64,000 nt of DNA from Prionace glauca (taxonomy: Eukaryota > Chordata > Chondrichthyes > Carcharhiniformes > Carcharhinidae): the NCBI GenBank assembly GCA_037974335.1, contig CM075760.1:31084902-31148901 (forward strand). Direction: 5' to 3'. Positions 31,990-44,297 of the stretch are shown one piece after another. Below the pieces are notes generated by a model. It saw only the letters and a list, made by a program, of their open reading frames with translations. It was not told where the DNA came from and did no database searches. The first letter of the stretch is position 1; every line of letters starts with the position of its first letter. Both the position numbers and the translations under genes were made by a program.

Positions 31990-32034
<45 letters not shown>

Positions 32035-32040
32035 ACACAG
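31985..32040. repeat. (CA)n microsatellite
   Basis: About 25 CA dinucleotides with one or two interruptions. Confidence 0.95.
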
Positions 32041-32279
32041 ACATGAATACACATATGTTCCTTCAACTTAAGACTCCACCTTGCCTTCCTGGGAGGATTC
32101 AGAGATAATGACCCCAACTATCTTTCAGGTGGAATGATGAAGGAATAAACGTTCCCCAACGCCATGATTGCCAAGCTGGACGTTAAAGGCGCTATGGTCT
32201 CCAACAGGGCTTTGATCAACATTCTTCCTTCTAACCAGGATTAAGACAAATACATTAACATGAATTGAGTCATTTTGCT

Positions 32280-33005
32280 CTGAGGCTGACTTGGCAATAT
32301 AGGAACAGGAGTGGGCCATTCAACTCCATAGACTCATCCCGCCATTCTTTAAGATCTTGGCTGATCTGTAACCAAATTCCATGTACCTGCCCGCGATACA
32401 TATCCCTTGATACCCCTGATCAATTTAAAAAAAACTACCTTAGACTTAAATTTAACAATTGAGCCAGCATCCACCGGCGTTTGAGGAAGTGAGTTCCAAA
32501 CTTCGCCACTCTCTGTGTGTAGAAATGCTTTGTATCAACTCTCCTGCATGGCTTGGCCTTTTTTTTTAAATATAGTCCTTTATTCTCGTGCCTTCAACAG
32601 GTGGAAACATTTTATCTTTGTCAACTCTGTCCTTCCCTGTAAATATTTTGTTGATTTCTGTGAGCGCACCCTCCAAACTTCTGAATTCGAGCGAAAATCT
32701 CTTAATTTGTCTCAATTCTCCTCGCAACCTAACTCCTTAAAATCAGGTATAATTCTTGTAAACCTGCATTGAACTCCTTCCAGGGTGAACACTCTTCCAA
32801 AGTTTGTTGCCCATACCTGCTCAGAGTTCTGTAATTGGGGTCTAACAAAGATTTTGCACAATTGCAGCACAACACCTGCATCCCTGTACTCCTATCCTTT
32901 AGATATGAAGACCAGCATTCGTTTGGCCTTCTTGACTGTTTTCTGCATCAGTTCGTGGCATTTTAAGAAGCTCTGCACCGGAATTCCAAATCTCGCTGGG
33001 CATTA
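32280..33005 (-). repeat. Old LINE 3' portion (CR1-like, family C)
   Basis: The plus strand shows the complement of a LINE 3' end: ggaacaggagtgggccattc, aagatcttggctgatctgt, ttgaactccttccagggtga and gccttcttgactgttttctg. It has the same layout as families A and B but is far more diverged. Confidence 0.7.
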
Positions 33006-33600
33006 GCTGAATTTAAGTTTGTGTTTCTAAAAAAAATCTTAATCAATATCAGTTGGATATTTGTCTATTTTTGTAACTATTTAAGTCGCTGATGAATATT
33101 GTCAATAATTGAGGTCCCTAGATAGATTCCGATTGGACACCACCTAACCCACATTATTCTATAGCGTACATATACAATTCTTTGCACCTTTAATTTTGGC
33201 ACCTTCCAAAGAAGTGAATTCTTGATACATTAGTATCATTGACCATACCTGATAATGATATTGTCACAGTTAACTGTAATTGCAGAGTTTTGCCAGCAGA
33301 TGGAACTGCAATCTTGATCAGTTACTTTAGATGATTCAGGCACTGCTTCAACACCACACTGGACTCTGTGTCCGTTCATTTTGAATTGGCCTCCATGTAT
33401 ATATATGTGGAATATAAACACAGCAGAAGTCTCAAATAAAATCCCAAGTTTTAAGATGGGGGAGCTCAGCAAGAAGGAAAAAAATCAAGACTGAAACAAT
33501 TGCTAATATCTTCAGCCAGAAGTGCCAAGAGGATGTTCCATCTCGGCCTCCTCCTCAGGTCCCCAGCATCACAGATGCCGGTCTCCGAGTAGTTCAACTC
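33006..33600. other. Non-coding stretch, nothing recognised
   Basis: No coding signal or repeat phrase identified between the two LINE fragments. Confidence 0.4.
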
Positions 33601-33604
33601 ATTT

Positions 33605-33700
33605 TACATGATAACATAGGAAGATAGGGACAGGAATTGGTCATTCATCTCCTGGAGCCCGCTCGGTCATGCAATATGATCCTGAATGGTATGTGGCCTA
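33605..33700 (-). repeat. LINE 3' tail fragment
   Basis: It contains ataggaagatagggacagga and a tgatcctgaatggtatgtgg-like phrase matching the 3' ends of the old LINEs. Confidence 0.5.
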
Positions 33701-33964
33701 ACCCCATGTTAAAAGCATTGGACACTGTAAAGATTATCCGTCCTGACAATATTTCAGCAACAATAGTAACGATCTTTGCTCTGGGACTAGCTGTGCCTCA
33801 GCCAATCTATTCAAGTACAGCTAAGACACTATCAAAGACACAACATTGTGGAATTTTGATAGACTTGCCTGATCGCAAAAGGCAGGACAAATTCAAATGT
33901 ACCAACTTCCGCCCAATGAGCGGAACTCGGTCATCATAGCAGAAAGAATCAAGGATTATTGAAT

Positions 33965-34035
33965 AAGCAATAATAATAATGGGAATAATAATAATAACAA
34001 TGGTAATAATAATAATGATGGTAATAATAATAATT
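33965..34035. repeat. AAT-rich microsatellite
   Basis: Interrupted (aat)n / (taa)n runs over about 70 bp. Confidence 0.9.
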
Positions 34036-34309
34036 TGCTCAGTGATGCTCTGTTTGGGTCACACCAGGAACACTCATTTCCAGAAATCATTTAAACTTCC
34101 TCCAAATATAGTGGAACTGGCTGATTTAATATGGTGAGGTGAGAGAGCCTGCCCTCGACATCAGTGCAGCACTTGACCGACTGTCACAGCAAGGACCCTG
34201 AGCAAAGCTTCAATCAATGGGGATCCGGGGGTAAATATTTCACTGGCCGCAGTCATACCGAGCACAGAGTAAGATGGTTGTGGTTGTTTAAAGCCAATCA
34301 TCTCGGTCA

Positions 34310-35150
34310 CAGAGGTTTACAGCATGGAAACTGGTCTTTCGGACCAACTTGCTAATGTCGCCCTTTTTTTAACACCAAAATTAATCCCTATTGCCTGCAT
34401 TTGGCCCATATCCTTCTATACCCATCTTACCCGTGTAACTGACTAAATGCTTCTTAAAAGACAAAATTGTAACAACGTCTACCACTACCTCTGGCAGCTT
34501 GCTTTCGACACTCACCAACCTCTCTGTGGAAACAAATGGCCCTCTGGACGCTTTTGTATCTCTCCCCTCTCACTTTAAACCTGTTCCCTCGAGTTTTAGA
34601 CTCCCCTATCTTTGGGACAAGATATTGACTATCTTGCTGATCTGTGTCCCTCTTCATTTTACAAGATCACCCCTCAGCCTTCTACGCTCCAGAGGAAAAA
34701 AAACAGTATATCCAACCTCTCCTTATAAATCAAACCATTAAGTCCCGATTGCATGTTAGTAAGTCCCTTTTACACTCTTTCTAGGCCCGGGGTAACTGCA
34801 GATAGACTTCCCTAATTCAGAACTCATGTCTTCTTGCAACAAAAACCTTCCTAATTGCTTATTGTGCTTCGCTCTCAAATTTCATTGAGTGGTGCAAAAG
34901 GACACCCAGGTCCATGCTGACATCACACTTCCTAATATATGTTGCTTTCGGCTTCACACACCAGTATATAACTGTACATTTATCCCGTTGTAAGGCATCT
35001 GTTACTTGTTCACCCATTCACTCAAATTGTCCAGATCACATTTAAGCTCCCCTCCATGAGTACACTCACCCCTACCCCTCCCCAACCCCCAGTCCCTCGC
35101 GCTACCCTCCGGGGCCCTTCTCACAGTTGACAAATTTGTCAAATTTTGAA
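34310..35150 (-). repeat. Old LINE 3' portion (CR1-like, family D)
   Basis: The plus strand reads acagcatggaaactggtctt, ctacctctggcagcttgctt, tttaaacctgttccctcgag and tgttacttgttcacccattc. A sister copy starts at 63.64 kb at the other end of the window. Confidence 0.7.
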
Positions 35151-35194
35151 TCGCCAGCCATTTTGGACATGGTACAATGGATTCCTTCATCTAG

Positions 35195-35475
35195 ATCCCA
35201 CTGGCCACAGCGCCAGGGACTTCGGTTCATATCCCGGTTTGGGTCATTGCTGTACAGTATCTGCACGTTTTCTCCGTGTCTATGTGGATTTCATCCAGGT
35301 GTTCAGGTTTCCTCCCACAGCCCCACAGTCGTTCTACTTAGGTGCATTGGCATAAATTCTCCCTCAGGTGTGTGTACCCGAAAGTGAGCTGGAGTGTGGT
35401 GTCTCAGGAATTTTCATTGTAACCTCATTGCAGTGTTACTGTAGCGTACTTGTGACGAATAAATAAATAAAATAA
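35195..35475 (+). repeat. SINE with HE1-like head and a different tail
   Basis: Body phrases gtctatgtggatttcatcca and aggtttcctcccacag are HE1-like. The tail instead ends ttgcagtgttactgtagc, tacttgtgacgaataaataa. The 53.4 kb copy has the same tail, so these are a distinct subfamily. Confidence 0.7.
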
Positions 35476-36305
35476 ATTCAGACCCTGTGGTACCCCACTT
35501 GGAGCTGAAAAACCACTCGGGAAAAATCCCTATCTATTTCCACTCTCACTTTCTTATCTGTCAACAATTTATATACCTATGCCTATACGTTACTCCCGAT
35601 CCCACGTGCTTTAATTTGGTCTTCTAATATTTTATGAGAAACCTTCCCAAATGTCTTCTTAAAGTGAAAATACACCACGTACTGTGGTCCACCCCCTCCC
35701 CCTTGCCTATTCTATTATTTATATTAACTAAAAAATGCAAGTAGGTTTGTTAAGAATAGCATGGCTTTCTTAAGATCATCCTGTCTTAATCCAACTCCGT
35801 TGATGCCTTTCAAATATGTTGCTATCATATCTTTGATAACAGTCTCTGACATCTTCACTGATACAAAAATCAGGCTGTAATTCATCATCGTCACTCTCCC
35901 TTCCATTGTGTACATTGGAGTTACAATCTGTAGGAACTGCTCAAGAGTGTATCGAATTTTAGAAGATGACCACCAATGCATCCAATATTCCCCGGGGCCA
36001 TTTACCCTCATATTTTGGGATGTAGATTATCAGGCCCTGGTGATTTGTCAGCTTTTAACCGTATTAATTCCCCCAATATGATTTTCATTCTAATACTAGT
36101 ATTCTTCAATGCCGTCATCCAACTATCCCCTTGGTTCCATAACACTTTTGGAAGGATAATTGTGACCTCTTTTGTGAAGATGGAGTCAAACTTTGTTGTC
36201 CATTTCACCAATATTTCTTCCTTCCCCACTATAATTTCTCTGGTTTCTGAGCGCAAGTTACGTACATTTGTCTTCATTAAACTTTGTCCGTTCAGATGTT
36301 CATAG
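35476..36305 (-). repeat. Old LINE RT fragment
   Basis: The minus frame gives LKADKSPGPDNLHPKI (RT motif before the fingers) near 36,010-36,060, plus RT-like text nearer 35,500. It carries many frame changes. Confidence 0.7.
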
Positions 36306-36424
36306 ATGCTTTCACAATTAGTTTATTTTTAAAAAAGTCACAGATAAAGCTTCCATTCGCATTGCACTGAAGTTGTTGTGAAATCCCCAACCGCAGCCTG
36401 GCGCCCATCTAGTTAAATTCTTCT

Positions 36425-36590
36425 GACCAATACAGAATGTGCATGGAAATCACAGCACTCAGAGGAAACCCCCGTAGACACAGGGAGAACATGCACGACC
36501 ACCCAGGCAGTCTCCCAAGAGGGCAATCGAATCCGGGCAGCTGTGAAGCAGCAATGCTCACCACTGTGCTACTGTGCCGCCATTATATGT
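36425..36590 (-). repeat. HE1-like SINE head half
   Basis: The plus strand shows the complement: cagagggaaacccccgt-like body, gacacagggagaacatgc, gcaatgctcaccactgtgct and actgtgccgcc. Confidence 0.7.
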
Positions 36591-36599
36591 CAAATGTTT

Positions 36600-38590
36600 C
36601 CTGCAGTTTTACTCTCATAATCTATTTCCCCCCCTCAATCATTTTGTCTTCATTCGTTTGATTCACAATCCTCGGGCCTGCTGCTTCTTCTGACAATTGT
36701 CTATACTTTATAAGTAAGAAAGAAAATTTCCTCTCCTGAAAGCCACTAGAGAAGATGAGCTTTGATGAAATATGATTGTTATTAATTACAGAAGAATGTT
36801 TATTTCAGTTGAAGCAAATTAATTGAAGTGAAATTCCCCAGCTGTCGGGTTGGAATTTGAACTCCTGTCCCCAGAACATTATTTCAAAATTCTGTACTAC
36901 CAGTTTAATAATAATATTGTTACAATTAAGTACCATCACATCTAATAATGAAATAATTGAACATTCATCACTGGGTCACAGGTTGGATCATGAGTTCAGG
37001 TATCTGTTGTGGGAATTGAACATATTACCATCTTTTTCAAAAATGATTTTGACTCCTGTGAGAGAAGACTGTTAACTGATCACATGTTGTGTTTTGATAT
37101 TATGCCATTTAGTTCACTGTGTCTAAAGTCTGGGATCAGTGTCCAATATTACACGGATGTATTTAATTGTCAGAAGCAAGTTTTTTCCTAGTCTTCAATC
37201 TTATTCTGACTCGATGGCAATGATTAATGGGAATCCATGTAAAACTTCCATCAATTCTTAAAATAACATCTGGAAACACGCGAGGCACAGGGTCTGAGAG
37301 TTTGACCTTAATGATGCATGAGTTCCACTATCAGAACAGCTGAACACTGAGTTTGTTTCTCTTAGAACTGAGCAGTCTACGGGAGATTTAGTACAAAATT
37401 CAAAGCTATGAATGGGAATGTTTTACTCATTAGGAAGAATCTGTTACCCACTGGCAAAAGGGCCAGTGTACAGAACACACTGCTTTATTAGCTATGAATT
37501 AATGGAGCCATCTCAGTGATTACATCACACCAGTCCATACTTCTACTTATTTTGTACCAGATCCAATATTTAATTATATGTCGGTAGATCCTGACCCTCT
37601 TTATATTACATTCGCTCGTATCTCTCGTTAATCTACACTGGACAATCCCTCTATTTATGTGACATTAGGTCATCTCAATTAGTACTAAGGTCCACCACGG
37701 ATCTGATTATATTGCCTGACATAAAATGTATTTTTATGTTTCACGAGTTTGTCTCTTTGCATGACGGAAGAACCTGTCTTTATTAATTCAATACCGGGCG
37801 ATAAATATACTTCCTGTCAAGGTATTATGAATCATGATATACATGGATGTGCCTGTCCGATACCAGTCATTCTTGTTTGGAAGTGTAGGTTTATATTTTG
37901 CTAATATCTATAAGTAACTGTGAGAAACGCCGAATTGCTCTGTTACTGTATTTAGCGTGAACGTTTTAACAATTTCTAAGTTATTAAACGTCATTGGGGG
38001 ACAGGCCAGTATCTGAACAATGGTGCAGCATTCGTTGTAACAGCGTCAGGTAATCCCTGTTGAGATACATTTTAACAGTTGAATGTTGTGTTGTATTGTG
38101 TCAATTTACCACAGATTTTCGCGAAAAATGTTTCGTCTGTCTCATTTTATTAAAAGCATTCACTGATACGGTGACAATATGAGACTGAATTGTGGACTTA
38201 CAATATCTCAGATGGACCCAACAGGCTGAATATCTATCCAATCATTAATTGCTTACCTCTTTCCTTAAAAAAAATGCCACAGAACAAGTCTTGACACTTA
38301 CGTTACGATTGAATATAATTCAAAGTGTATGCATTCTGCAGTTTGTTTTGTTATATTTTAAATCATTGTTTTTTTTCAACTTGAAATGTATTCAACTGCT
38401 TAGGCCCGAACCTCTGGTATTCCCTCCGAAATCTACTTATCTCAGTTCCCTCTTCTAAATCAATCCATAAAGCTTTCCCATCTTTGACAATCCTTTTACT
38501 AATCTGATCAAATAACTGTTGTTCATTAAAAAAAAGTGCAGATGCATGGGGTCTGAAAAAAATGCCAGAGACAGTCAGCAGATCATTCAC
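36600..38590. other. 2-kb stretch without a recognisable gene
   Basis: No coding frame of interest. The part at 37,530-37,900 has degenerate ttatattacattcgctcgta / tttatgtgacattaggtc phrases resembling the short-repeat fields at 23.4 and 43.5 kb. The rest is not placed. Confidence 0.4.
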
Positions 38591-38599
38591 CATATGTTA

Positions 38600-38795
38600 A
38601 ATGGCATTAGTGTGCATCTCTCTCTCTCTCCCTGCTTCTTTCTCCCTCTCCCCTACTCCTCGCCATTCCTGCCTCTCTCCCTCCCCCTCTCTGTCTCTGT
38701 TTGTCTCTCCTTGTCCCCCTCTCTCTCCCTGGCTCCTTCTCTCTCTGTGTTTTCCCCTCTGTCTCTCTCTCTATGTCTCTCTCTGTCTCAGATTG
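38600..38795. repeat. CT-rich low-complexity tract
   Basis: Runs of ctctctccct and tctctgtctc variants. The frames across it are compositional. Confidence 0.9.
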
Positions 38796-38799
38796 TGCT

Positions 38800-39225
38800 T
38801 AAATCGGATGACTTCTCTTCTCTCACTCAATCTCCAATACTTCAGTTTTACTGGTACCCAAGAGACGGATCCAGCTATTAGTTGAAAAAAAATGTTTTTT
38901 TTGCTTAAGTCGCCTTGTGACTGAAAAGATGAAACACAAAAATCCCATCAAGGGAAATTCAGTGCCGAAAACAGACCTGATCACTCACTTAACCTCTCTC
39001 TTCGATTTCCCTCACACGACGCCTAACACACCTTTTTTTTTTATTTTAGATCTGCGGGACAAAATGTTGCTTTAATTTTCCCTCTTTTTTCTCGGTGGTA
39101 ATCTTCAGTCCATCTTCCCTTTAATTAACCTATTTAAACACCAAATACGACCATTCTCTTGACTCACAAAAATGGCACTGGAAGTGAATGTAATGCTGAG
39201 GCCAGCATCAATCTGTGTGACTGTT
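38800..39225. other. Non-coding stretch, nothing recognised
   Basis: Short poly-T runs only. Confidence 0.4.
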
Positions 39226-39506
39226 CTTAAGAACATAAGAACATAAGAAATAGGAGCAGGAGTAGGCCATCTGGCCCTTCGTGCCTGCCCCGCCATTCAA
39301 TAAGATCATGGCTGATCTGTCGTGGCTCAGTTCCACATTCCGGCCCTCTCCCCATAACCCTTAATCCCCTCTCTTATCAAAAACCCATCAACCCGCTTCT
39401 TGAAAATATTTAGCGAGGCAGCCTCCACCACTTCAACGGGTAGAGAATTCCAGAGATTCACCACCCTTTGAGTGAAGAAGTTCCTCCTCAATTCCGTTCT
39501 AAAATT
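39226..39506 (-). mobile_element. Short CR1-like LINE 3' end (family B)
   Basis: About 280 bp with the aagaacataag tail and the C-terminal RT coding end (minus frame FFTQRVVNLWNSLPVEVV). Strong 5' truncation. Confidence 0.85.
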
Positions 39507-40880
39507 CAGGCTGTCAGAGTGAGTTCACCCTCACAGGCAGGAAGACTGTTCACGGTGATAACATCAAACTGACGCCCACTGTTTCAATCTCAGGTAACAC
39601 AACTTCCCGATTCTTGCTGCCGGTTCCAAACCGCACATCTCACTTCTGAGCAGAAAATAAATCCAGGGACCACAATCTGGTGAGAACATCTGTCAGTGCG
39701 GCTTATATCTGCCCACAGAGTCAGGGCAGAGTCACACAGATCTCATTGCGATGACATTTACAAATGAGCCTGTTGTGATCTGTTCAGAGTTTCCCGGACA
39801 TAACTGATGGTCAGTGGATCAGTCACTGAACTCCCGGTTTTCATGAAGAAAGAAAATTATATCTGTTATGTTTCATTGTTTAATCATTTTCTCTCCATCT
39901 GCTATTTACTTGTTGTTTCTCTGCTTTTATCTGTCAGCACCCCATTTTTATTTCTTCCAACTCTCCAAGTCTCTCCTCCTCTCTCTATTTCCTTGACAAT
40001 CTTTTGAACACTTTTATTAGTACTCAAAATCATGAAGTTTTGATTGGGGCAATTAAAGAGAGAGTATTTCAACTGGGAGGGCGGTCAGCAACCAATCGGC
40101 AAACGTTTATTTTATTGAGCTGAGAGACAGGAATGAAATTATTTATTTTTACGCAAGATTTGTTATGAACTGGAATGAACAGCTTGAAAGGGTGATCGAA
40201 TCAGATTTCACAGTAATTTTGGGAAATAAATAAGATACGTCCTTCACGTGTTTAAAATTTCAAGGATTTTCGAGAATGGGAGCATTTTAATGGTTCGTCT
40301 ACATCATTGTCCCAGCATCCTTTTTGTGTCTCTCCCTGTCCTTCACTGAGACTGAATAACTTGCAATATTTATACAGCTGCCATCTTGTGTAAATCTTAT
40401 CTTTTGACAAAACTTGTGCTTTTGTGTGTGTGTGTGTAATTGCCAGGAACTATTCCGAAATTCTATTTACAAACCATCACTTTGAACAACTGAATACTGG
40501 ATCGAACTTGATTGGGAAAAGCACAATAACACTTAACATTTATTGTACTCTTCTTTTTCTTCCGGAGAGGTTTTCATACTTTTCAATCTTTACATGTCCT
40601 GATTCTGTCTGTAAATGTGGAACTGCTTGTAAGAATGAAAAGGAACAGATTATTTTCTCTTCCTCTGACAGATTCACTATTGTTACCTCAGATAACAGAC
40701 ATTTATGAAGCCCGCCATGATCGTCCCCCCTTTGAATATACCAGCTCTTAGTCAGGTGGTGTCAGTCACTCCTGCGGATGTCATAGGGATTCCAATCCGT
40801 GTTTGTCACATAAATCCCTGCATCACTCGTCCTGACAAGGAAACCTGTGCTAAGGCCCTAGAAATGATTGTTTCCTTGTG
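39507..40880. other. 1.4-kb stretch without an identified gene
   Basis: A plus-strand segment near 39,510-39,595 reads open (SEFTLTGRKTVHGDNIKL) and ends at a GTAACA donor-like site. I do not recognise it and cannot call it an exon. A 63-codon frame at 40,705-40,896 runs into the minisatellite and has no family likeness. Confidence 0.35.
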
Positions 40881-40883
40881 TCA

Positions 40884-42225
40884 GGTCCCAGTCTGACTCC
40901 GGGCCCAGCTGTCTCTGTTGGTGATACACTGGGGCCAGTCATTCACATTGTAATGTTCTAATTCTCAGGTCCCAGTCTGACTCCGGGCCCAGCTGTCTCT
41001 GTCAGTGATACACTGGGGCCAGTCATTCACATTGTAATGTTCTAATTCTCAGGTCCCAGTCTGACTCCGGGCCCAGCTGTCTCTGTCAGTGATACACTGG
41101 GGCCAGTCATTCACATTGTAATGTTCTAATTCTCAGGTCCCAGTCTGACTCCGGGCCCAGCTGTCTGTTAGTGATACACTGGGGCCAGTCATTCACATTG
41201 TAATGTTCTAATTCTCAGGTTCCAGTCTAACTCCGGGCCCAGCTGCCTCTGTCAGTGATACACTGGGGCCAGTCATTCACATTGTAATGTTCTAATTCTC
41301 AGGTCCCAGGCTGACTCCGGGCCCAGCTGTCTCTGTCAGTGATACACTGGAGCCAGTCATTCACATTGTAATGTTCTAATTCTCAGGTCCCAGTCTGACT
41401 CCGGGCCCAGCTGTCTCTGTCAGTGATACACTGGGGCCAGTCATTCACATTGTAATGTTCTAATTCTCAGGTCCCAGTCTGACTCCGGGCCCAGCTGTCT
41501 CTGTCAGTGATACACTGGGGCCAGTCATTCACATTGTAATGTTCTAATTCTCAGGTTCCAGTCTGACTCCGGGCCCAGCTGTCTCTGTCAGTGATACACT
41601 GGAGCCCGTCATTCACATTGTAATGTTCTAATTCACAGGTTCCAGTCTGACTCCGGGCCCAGCTGTCTCTATCAGTGATACACTGGGGCCAGTCATTCAC
41701 ATTGTAATGTTCTAATTCTCAGTTTTCAGTCTGACTCCGGGCCCAGCTGTCTCTGTTAGTGATACACTGGGGCCAGTCATTCACATTGTAATGTTCTAAT
41801 TCTCAGGTCCCAGTCTGACTCCGGGCTCAGCTGTCTCTGTCAGTGATACACTGGGGCCAGTCATTCACATTGTAATGTTCTAATTCACAGGTTCCAGTCT
41901 GACTCCGGGCCCAGCTGTCTCTATCAGTGATACACTGGGGCCAGTCATTCACATTGTAATGTTCTAATTCTCAGTTTTCAGTCTGACTCCGGGCCCAGCT
42001 GTCTCTGTTAGTGATACACTGGGGCCAGTCATTCACATTGTAATGTTCTAATTCTCAGTTTTCAGTCTGACTCCGGGCCCAGCTGTCTCTGTTAGTGATA
42101 CACTGGGGCCAGTCATTCACATTGTAATGTTCTAATTCTCAGGTCCCAGTCTGACTCCGGGCCCAGCTGTCTCTGTCAGTGATACACTGGAGCCCGTCAT
42201 TCAAATTATAATGTTCTACTTCTCT
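40884..42225. repeat. 84-bp minisatellite, 16 copies
   Basis: Units of 84 bp, beginning ggtcccagtctgactccggg, are repeated head to tail with only a few changes each. One copy is 2-3 bp short. Recurrent variants (ggttcc, gttttc, tggagcccg) recur in several units, a sign of amplification in blocks. Stops in the frames rule out coding. Confidence 0.97.
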
Positions 42226-43305
42226 ATGATTATTTTTGGAAACCGTTACCCAATCCGTTGTGAATTAGAACCTGCATCACATTTTGCTGCATTTGACCCC
42301 TGCCTGTCGTTATTGGACATATCACTTTTTCTACACGCACAAAAATTGTTTATGTAAATGTTATATCATGCTCTGTCTCTCTTACTCTGGAGAACTCATA
42401 CGTTGGTTCACGTGATTCTCCCAGCCAGTTTATGTCATCATTGCGCGAGCATATCTGTCTATATTAGATTAGATTCTTCTTCTGTTGTTGGAGCATTATG
42501 TTTAATCATTTATAGGATGTGGGCAGCACTGACATCTGTTGCCCTTCTCTGATTGCCCCTGACAATGTGGTGATGAGCTGCTATCTTGAACCGCTGCAGT
42601 CATTGTTCACCAGGTGATATCACTGTTTATATCACATAAGGTCTGGCCATTCTTATGATGCACCTGATCCTGATTCATCGCATTACGTAGATTATACAAC
42701 CGATACACAGCAGAAGATGTTTAGGGTGGTTACCATGGAATTGGTGAAGGTAACGGTTAAACAGAAATATTGTTCCTTCTCTGGAGAGGAGCAGATGTTT
42801 CAATCCTTTGCATCAATAGAAATAAGAAGTCTGAGAATTCCAGGTGTAATTATCTCCTGTCGGCTATATATCCAGGGTCATTTTCATTACCATTTTCACA
42901 AATCAGTACACAATTGAGTCCTATATCAGGAAGTTTAATGAGACATTGAGAAGAACAATTTTCATAATCTCCCCGTCATTCGAGACGTGATTTATCCATT
43001 TTCCAACAGATCTCTAAAGACAGATAAGTCATCACCGGGAACAAAATAGTGAGGCTGCAATAATTTTATATGCAAGAGCACACAACAGAAGGGTTGTCAG
43101 TAAATAATTACATATTAAACGTTCTTGAGTTGAAACACATGAACTGTTTGGTGTTTTTATGCACTCAGGGAAGGCAGAGATGGGTTGAAGGTTCTCACTG
43201 GGAAAACTGAAGGGGAATTGCTAAAAGATTTCATTTCTCCAAAGGTGTTATTAGAAAATAGAATGTTTAAAATAAGTAAGCACACAAATGTTAATGATGT
43301 TTGTT
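42226..43305. other. Stretch without a recognisable gene
   Basis: Contains a dispersed LINE-tail fragment at about 42,500-42,610 (tataggatgtgggcagcact, gaaccgctgcagtcattg). Otherwise nothing is placed. Confidence 0.4.
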
Positions 43306-43307
43306 AG

Positions 43308-43480
43308 GCATAGAACCATAAAATTCCTACAGTTCAGAAGAAAGGCTATCTGGCCCACCGAGTCTGCGTCCTACCCCAGGTCCTCCCCTCTGCCCTATCC
43401 CCGTTATCCCCACACATTTACCATGGCTATTCCACATATTCTGAGGGAAAAGAACGGACAATTTTGCATGGCGAATCCAA
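43308..43480 (-). repeat. HE1-like SINE tail half
   Basis: The plus strand reads ataaaattcctacagttcag, atctggcccaccgagtctgc and tgccctatccccgttatccc, the complement of the SINE tail. Confidence 0.65.
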
Positions 43481-43489
43481 CTAATACTA

Positions 43490-43850
43490 TCCGTTGCAAT
43501 ATAATCGAGAGACTGGTTTCGTGCAGTAATATTGAGATAGGGCCGAATACACCAGATATCAATATAGCACCTGTACTAATATAGATGCAGACTGGGCCCA
43601 GTTCAGCCATTACTGAGAGGGTGTATACAGTATCTAACACCCTCTAACCAGCGTGGTATTTTCTCATATAAACAAAGACATGCCATACTCAAACAACTGG
43701 GATTTTGCTGAGTACAGAATCAACTGAGATTATTGTCATATAATCAGAAATATGATTTCGTGTTATATAAAATGGGTCACGTTTAGCATGGGCAAAGACT
43801 GAGTCTATTACAGAAATAACTGAGACGATCTTCTGTATCTTGTCGTGACA
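43490..43850 (-). repeat. Degenerate short repeats
   Basis: Loosely repeated phrases (agaatcaactgagattattg, acagaaataactgagacgat, agtaatattgagataggg) in the same sense as those at 24.74-25.17 kb. Confidence 0.45.
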
Positions 43851-43859
43851 AAAAATGCA

Positions 43860-44295
43860 GTTTCACTGCCATCTCCTGGACTAGCTTTGCTATTGCAGGT
43901 GTTGTGAAATGCTGATTTCAGTTGCTGTTTCTCATTCTTTCATGGGCTGAATATCCAGCTGGTAAGGCCAGCATATATTAGCAATCGCTAATACATTGAA
44001 TTTACTGGTTTTCTAGACCATCATAAAAGGCACGTAATAGCCTAGGACGTGTGCGCCTAGAGTCACCTCTGGGCTTAACTGGGAAATGATGGAAGGTTTT
44101 TTTTCTGCAGGGCATTAGAGAATCTGATATATTTCAGGTCAGGGCCGCAATCACGGAAATGACCTTTACATTCAAAATTGTAATTGCGTTTTGAAGCCTG
44201 TTGTAGTTGGACTTGAATATTTATCTTGAGAAATTGGCCTACCCTCACAGAGATATTACCACTCTGCCACTGTCACCCTTTCAACATTGATAAAG
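43860..44295. other. Non-coding stretch with a LINE-tail fragment
   Basis: 43,935-44,280 keeps scattered phrases of the dispersed LINE-tail repeat (tcatgggctgaatatccagc, ggtaaggccagcatatatta). No gene. Confidence 0.4.
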
Positions 44296-44297
44296 TA

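Noticed and set aside
39510-39600. Possible small exon (SEFTLTGRKTVHGDNIKL) with a GTAACA donor
   Set aside because: The left side is cut by a LINE, there is no recognised family, and I could not place it in any Ig domain.
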